Shown: one piece after another, positions 1 through 6,658 of the stretch
How the letters are laid out: every line of letters starts with the position of its first letter
How positions within the stretch are numbered: position 1 is the stretch's first letter
From: CAZEAN01 sp964510225
GTDB lineage: Bacteria; Planctomycetota; Planctomycetia; Isosphaerales; Isosphaeraceae
DNA length: 18,886 nt
Reading direction: 5' to 3'
Assembly (NCBI GenBank): GCA_964510225.1
Contig: CAZEAN010000109.1
Coordinates: 1-18,886 of the forward strand
Notes under the pieces: model-generated
What the model was told of the DNA's origin: nothing
Database searches by the model: none
What the model saw: the letters and a program-made list of their open reading frames with translations, nothing else
Translations under genes and position numbers: made by a program

Positions 1-414
1 GATAGCTCAGAGACACCCCGGAGTCGAGCAACACAACCTGACCAGGGTACAACGGCTCTCGGTCTCCTGAAACCGATTACAGTAGCTGTGGCAGTATCTT
101 AGAGTTCGATTTGGATCAGTCCGGAGGAATCACATTTACGAGATAACTGGCAACCCTTACGATCTCCGAATGCTGTAATAGACTCCGTTTTTTGGACCCT
201 GTTGTCAATTGAGCTATTCATTGAGGTCCACACTTTCACGGTCTCGGTGCCACGAGTTAGAAAGAAATTCTCCTCCACGTCCAGTGCGACCAACTGCGAC
301 ATCATCGCCGCAAATGAATCCTAGGACTCCGTCAACTCACGCTACCCTTGAAGTCGAAGAAAGCTTAACATCCAACATGGTCCATTAAACGAGGTCCATT
401 ACACTCTCTTCGGA

Positions 415-479
415 CTCTGATTCCAACGCGATGCGAGCCTAAGATCCAGCGGCGGAAAGATCGGTTGTTGGAATCAGAG
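415..479 (+). promoter_or_regulatory. 13-bp perfect inverted repeat in the leader of the cytochrome gene
   Basis: CTCTGATTCCAAC at 415-427 is exactly complementary to GTTGGAATCAGAG at 467-479, with a 39-nt loop. Beyond a 4-G bulge (480-483), CGGA at 411-414 also pairs with TCCG at 484-487. The structure ends about 43 nt before the ATG at 530. It could be an RNA hairpin in the 5' leader, an attenuator, or a two-half-site operator. No T-run follows, so a simple terminator is less likely. The pairing is seen directly; any function is inferred. Confidence 0.35.
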
Positions 480-518
480 GGGGTCCGGAAGAGGCAATAT
501 CAATCAGATTCGGTCACC

Positions 519-523
519 AGGAG
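519..523 (+). promoter_or_regulatory. Shine-Dalgarno that sets the start at 530
   Basis: AGGAG lies 6 nt before ATG 530. A TTG at 524 directly abuts this motif and would have no spacing, so the ATG two codons later is the better start. Confidence 0.7.
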
Positions 524-529
524 TTGCCG

Positions 530-3500
530 ATGTTCAGCCTTCATCAAGGATTGCTCGGTTTGTTGATTGCCGTTGGGGTATTGGTTGGAACTGGAACAGC
601 GGCACTTGCACAAGTAAGTCCGGAAGAGTCCGCGACTCAGGTCAAGGTTGCCGAGGGGTTAGCAGCAACGCTATGGGCTGCGGAGCCGTTGGTCGTCAAC
701 CCGACCACGATTGACATCGACTCCAAAGGACGTGTTTGGGTGACCGAGGGGCTAAATTATCGATTAACCAAGGCCCGCAACCAGGAGTTCACCCGGATCG
801 GCGAATCGGACAAGATCAAGATCCTCGAGGACACAGACAACAACGGCACGGCCGACAAGATGACCGTCTTCGCCGAGGGAATCTATCCAGTCCCGATGGG
901 GATTGCAGTAGAAGAACATTACGACCTCGATGGGAACTACAGGGGCTGCAAAGTCTATGTCGGCAATAGTCCGAACTTGATGGTCTTCGAGGATACCGAC
1001 GGGGACGACAAGGCCGATCTCCGCTATCCCCTCCTCACCGGTTTCGGTGGTATCGACTCTGATCACGGGGTCCATGGTGTTGTGCTTGGACTCGACGGCA
1101 AGCTCTACTTCACTCACGGCGACGGTTGTTGTTCGGTTCAGCCGGACAACACTGAGCGGACCCAGAACTTTATCGTAACCGATGAATCAGGACGGACAGT
1201 CTCATCGGACCAACTCGCAAACACCCTCCGCGTGAATCGGGACGGGACGCAATTCGAAGTCATCGCCGATCGCCAGAGAAATAACTACGAAACCTCTCTC
1301 AATTCGTTCGGCAATATCTTCACGTCAGACAATGATGACGACGGTAACCGAGGGTGTCGAATCATCTGGGTGATGGACGGTGGTACCTATGGCTATCGGA
1401 CCCCCGGTAGCCCCAGGCACTGGGGCGAAGAAGTACCGGGGAATGTTCCGAAGCTGGTGGGGACGGGTAACGGAAGCCCTTGTGGTGTCATGGTCTACGA
1501 GGGAGGGCTTCTCCCTGAGGAATATTTTGGGGCAGTCTTGGAAGCCGAAGCTGGGACCCGGCAGATCAATTTCTTTCCGATCACTCGGCAAGGTGCCTCG
1601 TTCCGCACCAATTATCAAGTCCTGATGTCGAGCGATGATCCTTGGTTCCGGCCCGTTGATGTCACCGCCGCCCCCGACGGTTCGTTAATGGTCGCGGACT
1701 GGTACGATGCCGGGGTCGGCGGGCATGCTTTCCGCGATCAGACCACAGGACGGATCTATCGCGTCGCTCCCCAAGGTGCGGAGCCAACAACCCCATCCCC
1801 AGACTTCGGGACCGTCGAAGGCTTGATCGAGGGGCTGAAGTCTCCAAACGTCGCCACGCAAGATGCTGCTCGGCGTGGTCTCTTGGCTCAGGGAATTGAT
1901 GCCGATCCCGCGCTGGTCCAGCTTTATCAATCGGACGAACCGGTCTTCCGGGCACGTGCGCTCTGGGTCTTGAATGATCTCCGCGGTGATGAATTCCCAG
2001 CGCGGCATTCGTTGGAGGACCATGACCCGAAGATCCGTGAGCAAGCGGTCCGGATGCTTGGCCGCGACCTCAGCCGCGAAGGGAAGGTCGAGTTGGCCGA
2101 CGGTGCAAGCTTCGGCGATCCAGCGGCAATCGATCATCTCGATGTCCTACTCCCGATGGCAAACGACCCCGACCCCGGGGTCCGTCGTGAGTTGATCTTG
2201 GCATTTCGCTACCTCCCGACGGAGAAGGTTGGAGAGGCACTCCGGACTCTTACCGCAGCCTGGGATGGTCAGGATCGTTGGTACTTAGAAGCCCTGAGAC
2301 TCGGACTCCGGGATCGAGAGCCGGAATACATCGATGGACTATTCTCAGAAGAGAATCTTTTCGGCGACCTAGATCTTAAGGAAATGGCACTCTCGACCGA
2401 CGTTGCCCTCCCACCTTACTTCCCGGTCGATCGAAACGAAGCTTATCTCTCAGTCAACGACTCGATGCCGCCCGCGAACGCTCTCAGCAAGTCCCTCGGC
2501 TTGATGTGGGTTTTGCAGCGACCTGAAGCACTTCCCGCACTCACCAAGCTTGTTCCAAAACTTGTCACCCCTGATCTTCTCCAAGCCGCGACCGACATCT
2601 GGACGCAGATCGATGATCCTCAGGGTGCGAACGCCTTGGCCGATCTCCTGCTCACCAGTGACGATCCGGTCCTCAATCGGCAAGTCTTGACAACACTTGC
2701 GCGACGGCTCGAGAGCAACTGGAAGGCAGCCGGTGCGTTTGAGGAGGTCCGAGCCGCGATCGCGAGAGCGATTGAAGATCCGCTGACCCGGCCAGAAGCA
2801 ATCAAGGCCGCTGCAGCTTCAGGGGCACCTCGATTCACGGGATTATTCCTCCAGTTCGCCCAAGACGAAGAGGAGACCGTCCCGGTTCGAGTCGCTGCGG
2901 TCGAGGCTCTCGGCGCTCTCAAGCCTGAGTTCGCACGTGAAGTTCTGGAAGCAATGGTGGAGCGGGCTAAATTGCGGTCGAGTTCCGATCCGGTCAGCGA
3001 AGCCGCCTTGGCGACCTTACCCGCGCTCGGGGTGGATCGGCGATCGATGGTCGAGATCACGACGGACTCGAACTACCCGCTCGGACTACGCCGTGAGGCA
3101 CTCCGCGCGGCGACTCAACAGGCAAGGACGGCTCAGCAACTCCTGGATCTCGCCGAAAATGGGCTGCTTCCCGACGAACTGAAGAGTGAAGCGACGACGA
3201 TCCTGCACGTCCATCCGAACAGTAGGGTGCGTGACCGTGCTCGGCAGCTTCTTTCGCTCGGCGCACTCGGGAATCGCGAGTTGCCACCGTTCTATGAACT
3301 GATCCGCCTCGAAGGCGATCCCGATCGCGGCCGCGAGGTCTTCGCGAATGTCGGTAATGCAACTTGTGCAAGTTGCCACCGGGTCCAAGGCCGAGGTCAG
3401 TGGGTCGGCCCCGACCTCTCCACGATCGGCACCAAATATGGCAAGGATGCACTCCTTCGATCGATCCTGAGCCCCAGCGAGGCGATCGGCTATAACTACC

Positions 3501-4210
3501 GGAGCCTTGTCGTCGCCCTCGATGACGGTCGTGTCGTCACCGGGCTTCCCGTCGTCGACACCGCTGACCAGCTCGTCCTCAAGACAGCAGAAGGGGAGCG
3601 GTTGGTGATCGAACCACTCGCTGTCGAAGCCCGGCAGATGAGCGACCTCTCCCTGATGCCCGAGGGACTAGCGCATGCCATGACGAACGAGCAGATCGCT
3701 GACCTGCTCGCTTTCTTGAGCACACTGGAAAAGCCGGTGAGCATCATCGGCGAATTCCGAGCGGCAGGACCACTTATGAGACCCAGGACAGAGGGGCCAA
3801 TCGACCCGGGCGTTCCTCTCGAAGACCTGTCCGGTGATGACTATCCGTGGCGTCGGGTCCGCGCGGATGCCGAAGGTCGGGTGGAATTCAGCACCATCGC
3901 CGGCAGCGCAGAGCGAGGCGAACTCTATCTCCACACCCCAGTCTTTGCTCCGGTAGAGCTGGAAGCGAAACTTGTACTTGATACCCGCGCCAACGGATTG
4001 AGCGTCTGGCTCGATGGGAAACCGATCGAGGTCCCGGATCCGTCGGATGATGATCCGACTCGAGAAGCTCACCTGACGCTTCAACGAGGTGACCACAATC
4101 TTATCATCAAGCTCCCGATGAGCAGTTCTGCTGCGATCGTCGCAACCCTTGTGGCCGATCTCCCCCTCCAATTTCGGAGCGAAGGGAGCATGAAGATCTC
4201 TACACGCTAA
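530..4210 (+). CDS. PVC-type secreted beta-propeller/HEAT/cytochrome c protein (membrane-bound dehydrogenase family)
   Basis: A 1226-residue exported protein. Residues 1 to about 28 form a signal peptide ending in an ALA-Q type cleavage site. Residues about 30-420 match the beta-propeller found in planctomycete 'putative membrane-bound dehydrogenase' proteins, with acidic Ca-binding-like loops such as DTDNNGTADK and DTDGDDKAD. Residues about 430-930 are alpha-helical HEAT-like repeats. A single c-type cytochrome domain follows, with the haem motif CASCH at 946-950 and a likely distal Met ligand at 1043 (LMPEG). The last 160 residues form a predicted beta-sandwich. The protein should act outside the cytoplasmic membrane, passing electrons from an unknown substrate, perhaps a sugar or polyol, to the haem. 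Substrate and partner are unknown. AGGAG with 6-nt spacing supports this start over TTG 524. The family assignment is firm; the catalytic role is inferred from the family and no active-site residue can be named. Confidence 0.92.
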   Translation: MFSLHQGLLGLLIAVGVLVGTGTAALAQVSPEESATQVKVAEGLAATLWAAEPLVVNPTTIDIDSKGRVWVTEGLNYRLTKARNQEFTRIGESDKIKILEDTDNNGTADKMTVFAEGIYPVPMGIAVEEHYDLDGNYRGCKVYVGNSPNLMVFEDTDGDDKADLRYPLLTGFGGIDSDHGVHGVVLGLDGKLYFTHGDGCCSVQPDNTERTQNFIVTDESGRTVSSDQLANTLRVNRDGTQFEVIADRQRNNYETSLNSFGNIFTSDNDDDGNRGCRIIWVMDGGTYGYRTPGSPRHWGEEVPGNVPKLVGTGNGSPCGVMVYEGGLLPEEYFGAVLEAEAGTRQINFFPITRQGASFRTNYQVLMSSDDPWFRPVDVTAAPDGSLMVADWYDAGVGGHAFRDQTTGRIYRVAPQGAEPTTPSPDFGTVEGLIEGLKSPNVATQDAARRGLLAQGIDADPALVQLYQSDEPVFRARALWVLNDLRGDEFPARHSLEDHDPKIREQAVRMLGRDLSREGKVELADGASFGDPAAIDHLDVLLPMANDPDPGVRRELILAFRYLPTEKVGEALRTLTAAWDGQDRWYLEALRLGLRDREPEYIDGLFSEENLFGDLDLKEMALSTDVALPPYFPVDRNEAYLSVNDSMPPANALSKSLGLMWVLQRPEALPALTKLVPKLVTPDLLQAATDIWTQIDDPQGANALADLLLTSDDPVLNRQVLTTLARRLESNWKAAGAFEEVRAAIARAIEDPLTRPEAIKAAAASGAPRFTGLFLQFAQDEEETVPVRVAAVEALGALKPEFAREVLEAMVERAKLRSSSDPVSEAALATLPALGVDRRSMVEITTDSNYPLGLRREALRAATQQARTAQQLLDLAENGLLPDELKSEATTILHVHPNSRVRDRARQLLSLGALGNRELPPFYELIRLEGDPDRGREVFANVGNATCASCHRVQGRGQWVGPDLSTIGTKYGKDALLRSILSPSEAIGYNYRSLVVALDDGRVVTGLPVVDTADQLVLKTAEGERLVIEPLAVEARQMSDLSLMPEGLAHAMTNEQIADLLAFLSTLEKPVSIIGEFRAAGPLMRPRTEGPIDPGVPLEDLSGDDYPWRRVRADAEGRVEFSTIAGSAERGELYLHTPVFAPVELEAKLVLDTRANGLSVWLDGKPIEVPDPSDDDPTREAHLTLQRGDHNLIIKLPMSSSAAIVATLVADLPLQFRSEGSMKISTR

Positions 4211-4255
4211 CTAGGCAAACGCATTGGCAAGCCCCGACAAATTAAACCGTCTTCT

Positions 4256-4270
4256 AATCATCAGATGATT
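4256..4270 (+). terminator. Possible weak terminator or operator-like palindrome
   Basis: AATCATC-A-GATGATT is a perfect 15-bp odd palindrome 46 nt after the stop of the cytochrome gene. It is followed by GTTT. Folded as RNA it gives a 6-bp AT-rich stem with a 3-nt loop, which is weak for a Rho-independent terminator, so a protein-binding site is an equally good reading. Confidence 0.25.
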
Positions 4271-4304
4271 GTTTAAGTCAATCGGATTTTAAGGATGAAG
4301 ATTA

Positions 4305-4347
4305 AGACACCCCGAGTAGGAGAAAGCTCTCGCGACTCGGGGTGTCT
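4305..4347. terminator. 13-bp GC-rich hairpin, likely transcription terminator
   Basis: AGACACCCCGAGT (4305-4317) is perfectly complementary to ACTCGGGGTGTCT (4335-4347). The 17-nt loop contains a further 4-bp stem (GAGA 4320-4323 with TCTC 4328-4331). It sits between two convergent genes, 95 nt after the plus-strand stop and 255 nt after the minus-strand stop. Read on the minus strand, the stem is followed by a T-rich stretch (complement of 4291-4304), so it would serve best as a terminator for leftward transcription. No clean T-run follows on the plus strand. Confidence 0.45.
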
Positions 4348-4350
4348 CCA

Positions 4351-4368
4351 AGGGGAATCCTTTCCCCT
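4351..4368. repeat. Second hairpin, 7-bp stem with 4-nt loop
   Basis: AGGGGAA (4351-4357) pairs with TTCCCCT (4362-4368) across a 4-nt loop. It starts 3 nt after the 13-bp hairpin, so the two form a tandem pair of stems. It may support termination or protect the 3' end of the mRNA. Confidence 0.35.
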
Positions 4369-4406
4369 GTGTTGCCCCAAATCATTGGAGCTAGTTCGAG
4401 GGAGCC

Positions 4407-4484
4407 ATGGCTCTTGGACTGATTATCGTGGCGATCGGTCTCGCTGCCGTCAAGAAAAAACTTCAGTTCAACAGACACTCTTGA
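4407..4484 (+). CDS. Possible 25-residue membrane peptide (hypothetical)
   Basis: A 25-codon ORF starts at ATG 4407 and ends with TGA at 4482-4484. The first 15 residues are an uninterrupted hydrophobic run (MALGLIIVAIGLAAV), followed by KKK and a polar tail ending RHS: the layout of a single-span membrane microprotein with a positively charged cytoplasmic end. A purine-rich GAGGGAG (4398-4404) precedes the start, though its spacing is short or ambiguous. The ATG lies inside the 12-bp palindrome GAGCCATGGCTC, which could hide it in RNA. A chance ORF of this length is common, so this remains a weak call. No family is recognised. Confidence 0.22.
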   Translation: MALGLIIVAIGLAAVKKKLQFNRHS

Positions 4485-4602
4485 GATTATTTGTGCCAGA
4501 TCGGGCGACAAAACTCCCGGTTAGAACGAGAGCTAAGCGCTATAATAAGCTCTAGCGATTCGGGTGCTTACGGATGATTCGGCTCTCGCGGATTACAGCG
4601 AT

Positions 4603-6261
4603 CTACGGTTTGGTCGGTTGAAATTCCAGAATCCAATCATTGTTTTCTGGAGTCTGGAAAACGGCCTCGGTGTCAGATCTCGATGCCGGCTCGGCGGGGA
4701 TGTATTCGCCGCTTCTTGGGTTGAACCAACGCGCGGTTGCGTCTTCAAGTAGTCCGACTTGCACTCGGATTCCTCCGCCGGATGGACTGTAGATGATCGC
4801 CCGAGAGCGGTCGAGAGTCTGGGAAGCCGCGATGAATCGGCCTGGATCCCTTAATCCCGGTTGGTCCGTGATCAGCTCGGGCGCAGGTCGGAGTTGTTCC
4901 CAGGGACCAAAGGTCTCGAAGTAGCGTCGGAGGATCGCCATGCTCTCGACACCTGGGGTCTCTAGAGCAGTCTCCCAAGTGTCAACGGTACCAATATTGC
5001 CGTGATTTTCAGCCGGTCCGGGTACGTCATTCCAGACCCATGTCGCATTATGTCCGAAGGTGACGCCAGCGGTCGGTGCAACAAGGAGGGACCAATAGGA
5101 CGCTCTCCGAACATGGTAATCGTTGAAGGTCGTTTCGCTATGATAAGAAGGGTGCGTTTCGTAATTCGGCTCAAGATTGATGATCGGGAGCGGGGGTTCT
5201 TCCGAAAGAGGTTGCGCAGGAGGTCCCGTAGTGAGCCATCGGAGGTGATCATCGTTGTCGCCATGGCCCGATTGATAACCGATGAAGTCATACCAGGGCT
5301 CCGACGGATAGATTTGACCGACCCAGGACTGCCCTGAGGGATGAAGAGTCGCCAATCGTCCCCGATCATTCGAGTCATCGACCCCGAAGACACCGCGTCC
5401 GATAGCCTTCCAGCGTTCGATCTCGTCCGGTTTGGTGTAACGACCATCGCCGCCGAGAAGCCAGACCACCTGGTAGGCGCCGTAGCGAGCGACCTCGTAG
5501 CGTGCGAGCCGGATCGCTTCGTCGATCGGGAGAAGTCGTCCTGGATCAGAATCAGTCAACGCCCAGAGGAGGATGGGGGCCGCGATCATCCCTCGATCGT
5601 TGATCGCTCGGATCAGGGGATCACGTTTTTGGTAGAATTCCGGGTTGATCCTCATCGCGTCGACCCCGTCGAACGCTCGATCCTCAAGAACTTCACGACC
5701 ACCACGCCATTGCGTTGTGACAAATTGAATAACTGAGAATCCCTGAGTACTCCGCGTTTGCAGGTAGCGGTCCCAATCCTCAGGTTGAGCACGCAAGACG
5801 CCGTTCCAGGCCGTGTCACCGAGCCAGAAGAACGGAGTGCCATCAGCGGATATGATGAATCGTCGATTATCAGAGAGGCGGAGCGGCCCATGGACCATGA
5901 TCGGATTCTTCCCGCGGTAGGGTTCGGCTTGAAAGCTCCCCTCCTTCTCATGAAGGCCTTCAATAACTGGATCGCTCCGAGTTCCCCAGGTCCAGCTGCC
6001 GATTTCTGAGGGACTGAATCGAACCCGCCAAGTCCGTTCACCATCCCAGAATCCATCGACCTCTGTCGACGCACCCGAAGGCGACTCGAAGGTGACCTTT
6101 AACTCCAGATCACGGAACGGATCTGCCAATTTGGCTTGAGCTGTTAGGGTTGCTTCAAAGACGCCATGAACGGGAACACGATCTTGGGCATTCGTCGGTC
6201 GGCAGTGGCCCGTCCCGAGGAGACTGAGACCAAACCAGGCACCGAAGATGATCCAACGCAT
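4603..6261 (-). CDS. Secreted DUF5060/DUF4038 glycoside hydrolase-like protein (apiosidase-like)
   Basis: A 552-residue exported protein with a signal peptide of about 26 residues ending NAQ. Residues about 30-110 match DUF5060, an N-terminal beta-sandwich (conserved FWDGERTWRVRFSP). Residues about 120-440 match the DUF4038 (beta/alpha)8 barrel of apiosidase-like (GH140-related) enzymes, with the core WLGDTAWN at 146-153. By analogy with that family, D272 (LLGGDGRY) and E364 (NLEPNYE) are the likely catalytic acids. Residues about 460-552 form a C-terminal beta-sandwich of the collagenase-associated 'collagen-binding' type usual in this family. It probably removes a side-chain sugar from plant or algal polysaccharide in the periplasm or outside the cell. 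Start ATG 6261 has GGAGG 5 nt upstream. The family is confident; the actual substrate is unknown. The gene is convergent with the cytochrome gene. Confidence 0.88.
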   Translation of the reverse strand: MRWIIFGAWFGLSLLGTGHCRPTNAQDRVPVHGVFEATLTAQAKLADPFRDLELKVTFESPSGASTEVDGFWDGERTWRVRFSPSEIGSWTWGTRSDPVIEGLHEKEGSFQAEPYRGKNPIMVHGPLRLSDNRRFIISADGTPFFWLGDTAWNGVLRAQPEDWDRYLQTRSTQGFSVIQFVTTQWRGGREVLEDRAFDGVDAMRINPEFYQKRDPLIRAINDRGMIAAPILLWALTDSDPGRLLPIDEAIRLARYEVARYGAYQVVWLLGGDGRYTKPDEIERWKAIGRGVFGVDDSNDRGRLATLHPSGQSWVGQIYPSEPWYDFIGYQSGHGDNDDHLRWLTTGPPAQPLSEEPPLPIINLEPNYETHPSYHSETTFNDYHVRRASYWSLLVAPTAGVTFGHNATWVWNDVPGPAENHGNIGTVDTWETALETPGVESMAILRRYFETFGPWEQLRPAPELITDQPGLRDPGRFIAASQTLDRSRAIIYSPSGGGIRVQVGLLEDATARWFNPRSGEYIPAEPASRSDTEAVFQTPENNDWILEFQPTKP

Positions 6262-6263
6262 CC

Positions 6264-6292
6264 GACCCTCCGTTATTTGTTACCCTAGGGTC
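6264..6292 (-). promoter_or_regulatory. Ribosome binding site inside a possible sequestering hairpin
   Basis: On the minus strand the Shine-Dalgarno GGAGG (6271-6267) overlaps AGGGTC (6269-6264). This is complementary to GACCCT (6292-6287) upstream, giving a 6-bp stem with a 17-nt loop that would cover part of the binding site. The same upstream bases are part of a 10-bp palindrome ACCCTAGGGT (6282-6291), so two folds compete. This could be a translational switch or simple coincidence. Confidence 0.28.
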
Positions 6293-6323
6293 TTTCAGAT
6301 TCAATCTGGTTTAGATTGTCGAG

Positions 6324-6581
6324 TCATTGTGGGTCCCGACACTCTGTGAGACTACGCCGCGCCCAATCGGGTCGCAAGAGGATGGGAACGTCTAACAGTT
6401 CGAAGAACGGCGTCCGATGATCAAGGTTCGGACAAATCAGGGCAGGGGATCCGGCGCCAGGGATTTTTGAAGTATCGAGGAACACTGAGTCAACTGTCCA
6501 AATCGGTGAGTCAGGGGTAGGATAGATGAATCTTGAGGAACGAGCCCGAGGTTGATCCTGCTCCCCGAGCGATCCAATCAT
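6324..6581 (-). CDS. Hypothetical small protein, or remnant, upstream of the glycosidase
   Basis: An 85-codon ORF starting at ATG 6581 and ending in TGA 62 nt before the glycosidase start, on the same strand. Residues from about 24 onward read like real protein, with balanced hydrophobic and charged residues (for example IWTVDSVFLDTSKIPGAG and FFELLDVPILLRPDW). The codons are similar to those of neighbouring genes. The first 20 residues look less protein-like, and only a weak G-rich stretch precedes the ATG, so the true start could be later or the ORF could be the 3' remnant of a decayed gene. No family is recognised and no function is proposed. Confidence 0.3.
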   Translation of the reverse strand: MIGSLGEQDQPRARSSRFIYPTPDSPIWTVDSVFLDTSKIPGAGSPALICPNLDHRTPFFELLDVPILLRPDWARRSLTECRDPQ

Positions 6582-6658
6582 CGTCCCCCATCATTCGATT
6601 CCGCCGTGATTGCAACGAATCGCCTCCTGTGTTGCACGAAGGCAAAAGAAGATTGTCG

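Larger units (their letters stand above)
1..529. other. Upstream non-coding region of the first gene
   Basis: No convincing gene is visible in these 529 bases. Frame +1 is open from base 1 to a TAG at 100-102 and could be the end of an upstream gene, but it is too short to judge. A minus-strand ORF at 99-305 has no clear ribosome binding site and no recognisable domain. The right part carries a 9-bp direct repeat (379-387 and 393-401) and a 13-bp inverted repeat (415-427 with 467-479) shortly before the first gene, so this probably includes its promoter and leader. I could not identify a confident -35/-10 pair. Confidence 0.5.
4211..4602. other. Structured intergenic region between convergent genes
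   Basis: These 392 bases lie between the 3' ends of two convergent genes. They hold an AT-rich palindrome (4256-4270), a 13-bp hairpin (4305-4347), a 7-bp hairpin (4351-4368), a 12-bp palindrome around an ATG (4402-4413), a possible 25-codon ORF (4407-4484) and a 6-bp hairpin enclosing a TATAAT (4529-4553). The density of inverted repeats is higher than in the other gaps of the window. A longer plus-strand ORF (4295-4555) looks spurious: it is rich in Arg, Ser and Cys with no domain. Confidence 0.5.
6262..6658. other. Region between divergent genes
   Basis: This 397-base gap separates the divergent starts at 6261 (-) and 6659 (+) and should hold both promoters. It contains the 10-bp palindrome 6282-6291, the candidate hairpin over the ribosome binding site, and a possible minus-strand ORF at 6324-6581. 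The plus-strand radical SAM frame is also open back to TTG 6533, but that extension does not resemble the family. No confident -35/-10 or -24/-12 element was found by eye. Confidence 0.45.

Noticed and set aside
220..262. Possible sigma-54 -24/-12 promoter (TGGCAC on the minus strand)
   Set aside because: The expected GC dinucleotide 10 bases after the GG is missing, so it does not fit the -24/-12 rule.
99..305. 68-codon minus-strand ORF at the left edge
   Set aside because: No clear ribosome binding site, no recognisable domain, and composition becomes poor in the second half. It may be chance.
524..529. TTG start two codons upstream for the cytochrome gene
   Set aside because: It directly abuts the AGGAG motif; ATG 530 has proper 6-nt spacing.
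4295..4555. 86-codon plus-strand ORF in the intergenic region
   Set aside because: It runs straight through both hairpins and encodes an Arg/Ser/Cys-rich sequence with no protein-like pattern.
6533..6658. N-terminal extension of the radical SAM protein from TTG 6533
   Set aside because: The 42 extra residues do not resemble the family, while the conserved N-terminus begins right after ATG 6659.
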